The notes under the pieces are model-generated. The model made no database searches, had not been told where the DNA came from, and saw only the letters and a program-made list of their open reading frames with translations. The position numbers and the translations under genes are program-made. 18,330 nucleotides of DNA, taken from assembly GCA_964450725.1 (NCBI GenBank), contig CAYVGO010000047.1, positions 1 through 18,330 on the forward strand. Reading direction: 5' to 3'. Shown here piece by piece: positions 7,110-13,347 of the stretch. This DNA comes from CAYVGO01 sp964450725 (lineage in GTDB: Bacteria; Bacteroidota; Bacteroidia; Bacteroidales; UBA932). Position 1 is the first letter of the stretch. Each line of letters opens with the position of its first letter.

Positions 7110-7601
7110 ATGAAATTTGGACGTAAAGGTAAAAAAGGACTACCCGCAATATCTACAGCATCATTACCTGATGTTGTGTTTATGTTACTTTTCTTTTTTA
7201 TGGTAACTACTGTTATGAGAAAAGGAGAAATTAAAGTAGAAATTATTCCTCCTAAAGCAACGGAATGGGCTAAATTAGAACGGAAGTCATTGGTTAGTTA
7301 TATTTACATCGGTACACCTCGCAGCAAAAAGGATAAAGCTTCTTATGGAACTGGTTCACAAATTCAATTGAATGATAGTTTTGTGAAGTCTTTAGATGAG
7401 ATAAAGAATTTTATTGCAGCAGAAAGAGAGGTCAGAAAAGAGAGTGACCGAGAAAAAATGACTACAGCGATTAAAGCTGATTCTAAAACTAGAATGGGAA
7501 TTATTTCAGATGTAAAGCAAGAATTAAGAAAATCTAGTGCTTTGAAGATTATGTATTCTACTCGTAAAGAAGGTGAGGGAACTACAGGCACAAATGATTG
7601 A
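7110..7601 (+). CDS. exbD: ExbD/TolR-family biopolymer transport protein, second copy
   Basis: A second ExbD-type subunit of 163 residues. A very basic N-terminus (MKFGRKGKKG) is followed by a single transmembrane helix at about 20-36. D21, in LPDVVFMLLFFFMVTT, is the predicted protonatable Asp. The periplasmic part (37-163) ends in a Gly/Thr-rich tail and includes a Lys/Arg/Glu-rich helical stretch (95-122). It differs strongly from the first copy outside the membrane helix, so this is an old duplication and not a recent tandem copy. It is the last gene of the exbB-membrane protein-exbD-exbD operon, closed by the terminator at 7620. Confidence 0.9.
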   Translation: MKFGRKGKKGLPAISTASLPDVVFMLLFFFMVTTVMRKGEIKVEIIPPKATEWAKLERKSLVSYIYIGTPRSKKDKASYGTGSQIQLNDSFVKSLDEIKNFIAAEREVRKESDREKMTTAIKADSKTRMGIISDVKQELRKSSALKIMYSTRKEGEGTTGTND

Positions 7602-7927
7602 TTCTGATAAAGTGATTGGACAAAGTCCCCTCTTTTTATATTTCATAAAAAGAGGGGACTTTGTTTTTCGAGTTTTTTTGTTCATTTTGCTAATTCTTTG
7701 ACGGTTTAATTTTACTCAAATGTCCCCTCTTTGAAAATTAAAGTATTTGGCACATTTGTTGGAATAAAAGATGTCATGTGTAGCGAAATAATTTGTACAG
7801 GGTTTAGGATGAATAGGGAATTGTACAGTTTCAGACTATAATAGAAAAAAGTGATTTATTGTATGCCCAGAATATAACTAACAACATCTTCTATGGGTTA
7901 TGTGATATTTAGGAGTCTCATAAAATT
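7602..7927. other. Intergenic region between convergent exb and lipoprotein genes
   Basis: This 326-base gap holds the strong exb terminator at 7620-7668. An 11-base copy of part of its left arm, GTCCCCTCTTT, recurs at 7722-7732 (first copy 7625-7635). Beyond that I see only very short open frames with no family resemblance, no clear terminator for the minus-strand lipoprotein gene, and no RNA gene. A 12-base palindrome, ATAAAATTTTAT, at 7920-7931 overlaps the lipoprotein stop codon. Confidence 0.5.
7620..7668 (+). terminator. Intrinsic terminator of the exb operon
   Basis: A perfect 20-bp stem (7620-7639 paired with 7645-7664) with a 5-base loop (ATTTC) and a GC-rich middle (GTCCCCTC/GAGGGGAC) is followed by a T run (7664-7668). 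It begins 19 bases after the second exbD stop. The T run is only on the plus-strand side, so it serves the exb operon and not the opposing lipoprotein gene. Confidence 0.92.
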
Positions 7928-9301
7928 TTATTCAAATGCCCCAGCAGTGGGGGCTGTTGAATTCCTGATTTTACCAGTAATATCAGTAGAGTAAAGATAG
8001 TTCCATAAGTTATTACCTAATTGAATTGCCGGTGATGTGAGTTGTAGAGATAAATTAGTGGGAGGGGCTACAAATTGCGGATTTCCGTATTTTGAGTTAC
8101 TGATATGTTCTACATTTTTTTCTATCCACGTTGTTGAAAGGTTATGTAAGGTGTAAAGAATGTTATAATTCATGGTTACTCCCGCTTTTGGTTTGATGTT
8201 GAATAGAGACTGCTTTTCATCATAGATAATACTGTTTTCAACTGTAAACTTTTCAACAGGAACATCAGTTTCAATATTATTTTCCGTTCTGGTATTACTA
8301 ATGTTTAATAATGCAGCGGTATTACTTTTGAGTTTGACTAATGTAGAAAATAACAAGTGTGTTTTTCCGCCGACAGCAGCAATGGCAGAGAATTGAGGGT
8401 AAGAGATGACTGAATTTGCGATGAAACAACGTGAATTTTGGTTGTAAATTCCATTACTGCAATTGGACATAATGGACATGGTTATCGTATCATCTTCATT
8501 TCCAGTATTTTCATGCTTAAGATTCAGTGCGGTTTGTGCATTGTAGATTTTGGTATATTTGATAATATTACCTTGTTTTTTGAGAGTGATTCCTTTCCAT
8601 TGTCCGTATAATTTTTTGTAAAAACTGTCATTAAATCGCAATTGTCTGAATAGAATAGGATTTTCAGACGTACCGGTACATAATAAATTTCCGTTGAAGG
8701 TCATTTCTGTATCGTAATAAAAATAAAACTGTGTACCTTCTTTTATCCTTATCGTTTCTGATGGCGGAAAATTGATTGATGTTTTGACAATATAAGCTTT
8801 TTCTAAAGATCCAAAAGTATAGTTAAGATCAGCAAAGTTGCTCATACTGTCAATGATTTTACAGGGTAAGGCATGACCGATAATCGGACAAAATAAAGGA
8901 GAGTCGTGAGAAAAGATTACTAAACTATCGGTTATTCTACCTTCAACATTATTTTTTATAGTAATAAAAATAGATAAACTATCTCCGGCGAAAAGTGTCA
9001 AATTTTCATTTTCGGAGGGTTTTCCATTGACATTGACAATGAATGGGGAAGATAAAGATTTGTGAAGTGAGATTTTAAGAATAGACAATGATTTTTTAGT
9101 CTTGTTGTGGATTGAATATCGTAAAACAGGATGGGGTATACCCATTAAAAATGTATCTATGTTCAACAATGTATCACGTAATGGTTTGTTGTGTAAAGAT
9201 AGCATATCTCCTGTTACGAAGGTTTCTGTTTTTGTACAACCAAAAAGTAAGAAATAAAAAGTAAAAAATAAAAAGCAAAATGTAAAATACTTCATCAACA
9301 T
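7928..9301 (-). CDS. Lipoprotein with predicted right-handed parallel beta-helix
   Basis: An exported lipoprotein of 457 residues. The N-terminus is a hydrophobic signal peptide ending in the lipobox LLFGC, with C22 as the lipidation site. Residues 30-150 look like an Ig-like or choice-of-anchor beta domain. From about 160 the pattern becomes parallel beta-helix: a GTSENPILF turn (210-218), QWKGITL (234-240), and short alternating strands through 430. The end, DITGKIRNSTAPTAGAFE-like, resembles the closing motif (GAyE) of Bacteroidetes beta-helix surface proteins. No catalytic motif for a lyase is obvious, so binding or structural roles are as likely as polysaccharide cleavage. The start ATG directly follows the TAA of the upstream metallopeptidase gene; a second ATG at 9295 would remove two residues and still leave a good signal peptide. 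The two genes are clearly one operon. Confidence 0.7.
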   Translation of the reverse strand: MLMKYFTFCFLFFTFYFLLFGCTKTETFVTGDMLSLHNKPLRDTLLNIDTFLMGIPHPVLRYSIHNKTKKSLSILKISLHKSLSSPFIVNVNGKPSENENLTLFAGDSLSIFITIKNNVEGRITDSLVIFSHDSPLFCPIIGHALPCKIIDSMSNFADLNYTFGSLEKAYIVKTSINFPPSETIRIKEGTQFYFYYDTEMTFNGNLLCTGTSENPILFRQLRFNDSFYKKLYGQWKGITLKKQGNIIKYTKIYNAQTALNLKHENTGNEDDTITMSIMSNCSNGIYNQNSRCFIANSVISYPQFSAIAAVGGKTHLLFSTLVKLKSNTAALLNISNTRTENNIETDVPVEKFTVENSIIYDEKQSLFNIKPKAGVTMNYNILYTLHNLSTTWIEKNVEHISNSKYGNPQFVAPPTNLSLQLTSPAIQLGNNLWNYLYSTDITGKIRNSTAPTAGAFE

Positions 9302-10570
9302 TTATTTATAAGTATTGATAATTTTACCAATCGTATTTTTACAAACTTCACAAAAACCATCGGCACTATTGGTTTTCATTCTACAATCTCTGGCTGGTCT
9401 ATAAATTCCTTGAGGAACATATCCTCCACCTTCAAATACACCCAGTGTATCATTATATTTTTTTGTGTCCGGAGTTGGGATAGGAATATTTTTAGAGATA
9501 AGTTTTTTCCACTTTTTATCAAAGTCGGCAAGAGTTGTAATATTAGCTTCCCAAGGTTCAAGTTTTAAATTGTAAAATGATTCATAGGTTACAGCCGAAG
9601 TGTAGTATTCATCAGCTAGTCCGGCAAGTGTGTGACCAAGTTCGTGTACAAATACCTGCTTTAACTTCGGAATAGTTGAGGAACTTATTCCATAAAAGTT
9701 ATAAATTCCACCGCCGCCATATTTTTGAGTATTAGTCAATATATATACGATATCACATGGGATACCCCAAGTTAATTGCATGATGGCTGTTTGGTCAGGA
9801 CACATTAAATAACGGTCAATGCCTAAGGTGTTGAATGTAGAATGTACGACTGTTTGTTTATAAATATTTTGATTAGGGTCATCACTACCGGAATCTATAG
9901 AGACAGATTGCACTGCTCGAATATTAATAAGTTCTTTTTTCTCTCTAAAGGGTGATTGTGAAAATAAGTATTCTACGACCGTGTCTACAACAGCATTAAA
10001 TTGAGATAATTGCTCCTGTTGATAGCCTTCGGCAATGAACAGAATATCTAATTTTTGGTGATGATGACCAGATTCTACGATTGTACGTACAGGAAAAGAA
10101 TGTTGCTTTTCCTTGCAGACTTGTATTGCAGGAGAAAAATTAAAACTATTATTTTTGACCCATTGTCCATTTTCGTTAGAACGGTCATACAATTCAATCA
10201 TAACGGCGCTTTTAGGATACGGAATCACCATGGAAAACAAAAATGATTGATGATCTTGTTTTGCAGATTCCGTCGTTTGCCACTCATGAAAAAGTGAGGA
10301 AAAACCTTTGGAAAAAATTATTTGTCCATTTTCTTTATCTATCACCCGAAGTTGATGTACTCCAAAGTCGTAAGTATCGGTCAACTGAGTGATAGAGCCG
10401 CTCCAGATAGGATCTTCAACAAACTGTCGGATACCATAGATTGAATTTTGGTTATTTCCGGTAACAGTAAAATCAATTCTCAGACCTTTGTCTTTAAAAA
10501 AGCGGTCAAAAGTATTTTGTGCATTTGCTGTGATGCACAACAAGGATAATAATATGAAGAAGTAGTACAT
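9302..10570 (-). CDS. M64-family (IgA peptidase-like) zinc metallopeptidase, secreted
   Basis: A predicted exported zinc endopeptidase of MEROPS family M64. It has a signal peptide at 1-17 (cleavage after ANA), an N-terminal beta-rich M64 domain (about 20-155) and the catalytic domain (about 170-422). The zinc site is HELGHTLAGLADEY at 309-322, with H309, H313 and D320 as ligands and E310 as general base. This HExxHxxxxxxD spacing is typical of M64. A conserved Cys-rich C-terminal stretch, DCRM at 395-398 and FCEVCK at 406-411, includes the likely Met-turn M398. At 422 residues it is complete and has no obvious type IX secretion C-terminal domain. The founding member cleaves IgA, but most homologues have unknown substrates and that activity should not be assumed. 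It is followed with no gap by the beta-helix lipoprotein. No promoter motif was found in the 107 bases upstream. Confidence 0.88.
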   Translation of the reverse strand: MYYFFILLSLLCITANAQNTFDRFFKDKGLRIDFTVTGNNQNSIYGIRQFVEDPIWSGSITQLTDTYDFGVHQLRVIDKENGQIIFSKGFSSLFHEWQTTESAKQDHQSFLFSMVIPYPKSAVMIELYDRSNENGQWVKNNSFNFSPAIQVCKEKQHSFPVRTIVESGHHHQKLDILFIAEGYQQEQLSQFNAVVDTVVEYLFSQSPFREKKELINIRAVQSVSIDSGSDDPNQNIYKQTVVHSTFNTLGIDRYLMCPDQTAIMQLTWGIPCDIVYILTNTQKYGGGGIYNFYGISSSTIPKLKQVFVHELGHTLAGLADEYYTSAVTYESFYNLKLEPWEANITTLADFDKKWKKLISKNIPIPTPDTKKYNDTLGVFEGGGYVPQGIYRPARDCRMKTNSADGFCEVCKNTIGKIINTYK

Positions 10571-10677
10571 AAAATAATGATTAATGAAAATAGGTCATTA
10601 TATTTTTTAATGAAATATAGTAAGCGTAAATTACATTTCATTGGAACAAATGACTTAAATAGTATTCTATTATAGAT

Positions 10678-11427
10678 TTATTGTGTTTTTAGTTTTGGAT
10701 ATAACTCAGTATTAATCCACCAAAAATCGGGGGCTATTTTCAGGGCTTTATCATAAAAAGATTTTGCCATATTGTTATTGTCCAAAGCCAAGTATGTTCT
10801 GCCGATACATGCCAATAAATTAAGATAATTCCAATCCCCTAAAAAATCAGTTTGATTTTTTTCCATCAATTGTAAAGCTTTAAGGTAGTTGGCAAGTGCT
10901 AAGGTTTTAGAACCTCCAAAACTTGACGGTTTGTAGTATTCTGTATGTCCGTATTGGATATAACACAACGGATTATTTTTATCAGCCTTGACGGCAGATT
11001 TTGCTGCATCGGTAATTTTCCCTGATAAAAGTGGAGCTTTATAATTACTAAATGATATTTCATATCCCCAAAATGCAGATTTGTAAAGATTTACAAATCC
11101 AGGTGCTACAGATTTATTTTCAAGAGATTTGACGTGGTTGTTCGCTTTTTCCAAACATAATTCCGCTTCCTCCATTTTCTTGACTTTGATACATCGACTA
11201 ATATAGCCGTAATAATAGTTTAATAACTCTAAAACTATTGCATCTGTTTTAGGTTGCTGATTTTCAAGTTTATCAATGGTACTTTTCCAAAGAATTAAGT
11301 CGTTTGTTAAATAAGCTTTACAAACATCTGCTTTGTTGTCTGCATATACAAAGCAGGTACCGAAAATTAATAATGAAAATGTAAGAAAAACTTTTATTTG
11401 TTGGTTTAAAAAGAAAATAAGTGTCAT
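10678..11427 (-). CDS. Periplasmic tetratricopeptide-repeat protein
   Basis: A 249-residue exported helical protein. The signal segment spans about 11-29, ending FVYA before DNKAD. The mature part contains TPR-like helix pairs. The clearest are 153-188 (CYIQYG, FGGSK, ALANYLKALQLM) and 203-235 (NLLACIGRTYLALDNNNMAKSFYDKALKIAPDF), with the A-x-x-x-Y-x-x-A-L-x-x-x-P signature. Earlier helices (33-100) probably form one or two more degenerate repeats. TPR proteins bind partners; no enzyme motif is present. The gene starts 11 bases after the porX stop, so the two are almost certainly translated from one message. I know of no fixed functional link between this TPR family and PorX, so a role in the same pathway is inference. 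The spacing has no Shine-Dalgarno sequence. Confidence 0.8.
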   Translation of the reverse strand: MTLIFFLNQQIKVFLTFSLLIFGTCFVYADNKADVCKAYLTNDLILWKSTIDKLENQQPKTDAIVLELLNYYYGYISRCIKVKKMEEAELCLEKANNHVKSLENKSVAPGFVNLYKSAFWGYEISFSNYKAPLLSGKITDAAKSAVKADKNNPLCYIQYGHTEYYKPSSFGGSKTLALANYLKALQLMEKNQTDFLGDWNYLNLLACIGRTYLALDNNNMAKSFYDKALKIAPDFWWINTELYPKLKTQ

Positions 11428-11438
11428 AAAATTAAGAA

Positions 11439-12989
11439 TTAAACAGGTGATAAAGTGACAACCGGAACCATCATTTCTTCCATAGAAATTCCCCCATGTT
11501 GAAATGTGTCTTTATAGTATTGTACGTAAGTATTATAGTTGTTTGGATAACATAAAAAATCATTATGACAGGCAAAAATATATTTTGCCGATATATTGGC
11601 TTTAGGTAGTAAAATAGTTTCCGGATTGTGGATTTCAACAACTTCTTTAGCATTATATGACAATGAGCGGCCGGTTTTGTATCGTAAATTTAAAGAAGTA
11701 TTTTTATCCGCAATTACTTTAATGGGTTTATTGACTTGTATTGTTCCGTGGTCACTGGTGATAATGAGTTTATATCCTTTTTCCGATAATTTTTTGATGA
11801 TTTGAAGCAAATCAGAATGCTGAAACCATGTTAAAGTCAACGAACGGTAAGCGGCAATATCTTTTGCTAAATTGCGAATGATTTCAGTATCTGTTCGGGC
11901 ATGAGAAATAATGTCGACAAAATTATAGACAATAGCCACAAAGGATTTATTGACAAATTGAGAAAATTGCTGATGTACTTTTTTCCCGAAATCACTTCCC
12001 AAAATTTTGATAAAGTTGAATGACGTATCAATTCGTAATCGCTCTAAATGGCTTCTCAATAACTCTTCTTCAAATTGATTTTTTCCACCTTCATCGTCAT
12101 CGTTTAACCAATATTGCGGATAATGTTTTTGAATATCTGAAGGCATCAATCCGGCAAATAAGGCATTACGGGCGTACTGCGTAGTACTTGGTAAAATGCT
12201 GCAAGCGATTTCTTCCTGTTCTATTTTGTAAAACGATTGAATAATTGGTGCTAAAATTCGCCACTGGTCATAGCGGCAATTGTCAATAACCAATAATGCT
12301 GTTTGTTCTTTTTTTCGTAAAGAAGGAACAACTTTTTCGCGAATCACCCGATGTGATAATAAAGGGATATTGTCGGGAGCATTTCGTGAAAACCACGATG
12401 GATAATGTTGATTGATAAACTTACAAAATTCACTGTTGGCAGTCGTAAATTGCAAATTGAGTAATTCCGATATTTCATTGTTGCCATTTTCTTGTAACTG
12501 CAAACTCCAGGATGTCAGTTTTTTATAGACTAATGTAAAATCATCAAAATGTTTGCAACTAAAAAGTTCTTGCTGAATGCGTTGAAATTCTGATTGAAAG
12601 TCAAACAGTGATTGCTCGGAAACAATTTCTTTTTTATGTAAGTTTTTCTTTAGAGAAAGTAAAATCTGGTTAGGATTAACCGGTTTTATTAAGTAATCGG
12701 CAATTTGCTTACCAATTGCCTTATTCATAATAGACTCTTCCTCGCTTTTGGTAATCATAATGATAGGAAGATCTGGTTTGAGCAATTTAATTTGCTGAAG
12801 AACTTCCAGCCCAGATAGACCAGGCATATGTTCATCTAAAAAAACAATGTCAAATTGTTCCGTAGCAATGAGTTCTAAAGCGTCTGTCCCATTATTAACG
12901 GTTTCTACTCTGTAATTTTTTGATTCTAAAAATAAAATATGAGGTTTGAGTAACTGAATTTCATCATCAACCCACAAAACTTTAGTCAT
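11439..12989 (-). CDS. porX: PorX: response regulator with C-terminal PglZ phosphodiesterase domain
   Basis: PorX controls the type IX secretion system in Bacteroidetes, acting with the sensor kinase PorY and the ECF sigma factor SigP; it has no DNA-binding domain. The receiver (1-117) has acidic residues D8/D9, phospho-acceptor D52 in FLDEHMPG, T80 and K102-P103. A helical linker (about 120-220) leads to the PglZ domain of the alkaline-phosphatase superfamily (about 228-516). Metal-site candidates are all present: D236 (VIDNCRYDQW), nucleophile T270 (STTQYARN), D359 and H363 (DIISH), D413-H414 (SDHGT) and H498 in HGGISMEEMMVPVV. At 516 residues it matches the P. gingivalis protein (about 518). 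PorX has been shown to hydrolyse nucleotides when dimerised by phosphorylation; the intact residues suggest the same here. It has its own promoter, is divergent from susC and leads the TPR gene. No other por/gld gene is in the window. Confidence 0.95.
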   Translation of the reverse strand: MTKVLWVDDEIQLLKPHILFLESKNYRVETVNNGTDALELIATEQFDIVFLDEHMPGLSGLEVLQQIKLLKPDLPIIMITKSEEESIMNKAIGKQIADYLIKPVNPNQILLSLKKNLHKKEIVSEQSLFDFQSEFQRIQQELFSCKHFDDFTLVYKKLTSWSLQLQENGNNEISELLNLQFTTANSEFCKFINQHYPSWFSRNAPDNIPLLSHRVIREKVVPSLRKKEQTALLVIDNCRYDQWRILAPIIQSFYKIEQEEIACSILPSTTQYARNALFAGLMPSDIQKHYPQYWLNDDDEGGKNQFEEELLRSHLERLRIDTSFNFIKILGSDFGKKVHQQFSQFVNKSFVAIVYNFVDIISHARTDTEIIRNLAKDIAAYRSLTLTWFQHSDLLQIIKKLSEKGYKLIITSDHGTIQVNKPIKVIADKNTSLNLRYKTGRSLSYNAKEVVEIHNPETILLPKANISAKYIFACHNDFLCYPNNYNTYVQYYKDTFQHGGISMEEMMVPVVTLSPV

Positions 12990-13013
12990 TCAATATTGAT
13001 TTATGTGTGGATA

Positions 13014-13044
13014 CAAAAATAGAGCATAAATCTTAAACTGCAAA
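13014..13044 (-). promoter_or_regulatory. Bacteroidetes-type promoter of porX
   Basis: On the minus strand, TTTG (13044-13041) is followed after exactly 19 bases by TATTTTTG (13021-13014), an ideal match to TTTG-N19-TAnnTTTG. The porX ATG begins 24 bases downstream of the -7 element, giving a short leader. Confidence 0.75.
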
Positions 13045-13144
13045 GAAATCAATAGATTATATTACATTATTTTGTACTTGATAAGTTATAGGCAAATTAG
13101 AGGGTTCGTGTGTTGATTTACAACTTTAAATTACTATTTTGATA

Positions 13145-13195
13145 AAAAAGTAATTCTACAAAATATGTAAATAGTATTAATTAGAATTTCTTTTT
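13145..13195. repeat. Imperfect 14-bp inverted repeat upstream of susC promoter
   Basis: AAAAAGTAATTCTA (13145-13158) pairs with TAGAATTTCTTTTT (13182-13195) with one mismatch around a 23-base spacer. It lies about 35 bases upstream of the susC -33 element. It might be a regulator-binding site, but base composition here is so AT-rich that chance is possible. Confidence 0.35.
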
Positions 13196-13229
13196 ATTCT
13201 AAAAACACCATTTTATTGGCTAATTTTAA

Positions 13230-13260
13230 TTGTAAATACATATTTTAATATCTATCTTTG
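13230..13260 (+). promoter_or_regulatory. Bacteroidetes-type promoter of susC/susD
   Basis: TTG at 13230-13232 and TATCTTTG at 13253-13260 are separated by 20 bases, matching the housekeeping promoter consensus. The susC ATG lies 87 bases downstream. A housekeeping-type promoter argues against exclusive control by an ECF sigma factor. Confidence 0.7.
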
Positions 13261-13347
13261 TTGCTTTAAAATGTGAAAACTGATAGTTTTCTGTTAATTC
13301 TGTAAATATAATAAATTGCAAATACCTCAATTAATCTCAATTTAGAA

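Larger units (their letters stand above)
12990..13347. other. Divergent porX-susC intergenic region
   Basis: This 358-base AT-rich gap holds the porX promoter (13014-13044), an imperfect 14-bp inverted repeat (13145-13195), the susC promoter (13230-13260) and a small 5'-leader hairpin GAAAAC-TGATA-GTTTTC (13275-13291) just after the predicted susC transcription start. The susC leader would be about 80 bases. I see no open frame or RNA gene. Confidence 0.55.

Noticed and set aside
5219..7601. GldL/GldM-type type IX secretion motor
   Set aside because: The proteins carry ExbB and ExbD motifs and lengths, not the two-helix GldL and large periplasmic GldM architecture.
9376..9561. Minus-strand frame overlapping the M64 gene
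   Set aside because: It is an out-of-frame shadow of the M64 catalytic-domain coding sequence.
10609..10642. 8-bp inverted repeat AATGAAAT/ATTTCATT between the TPR and M64 genes as a terminator
   Set aside because: AT-rich, short, 18-base loop and no T tract; easily produced by chance in this composition.
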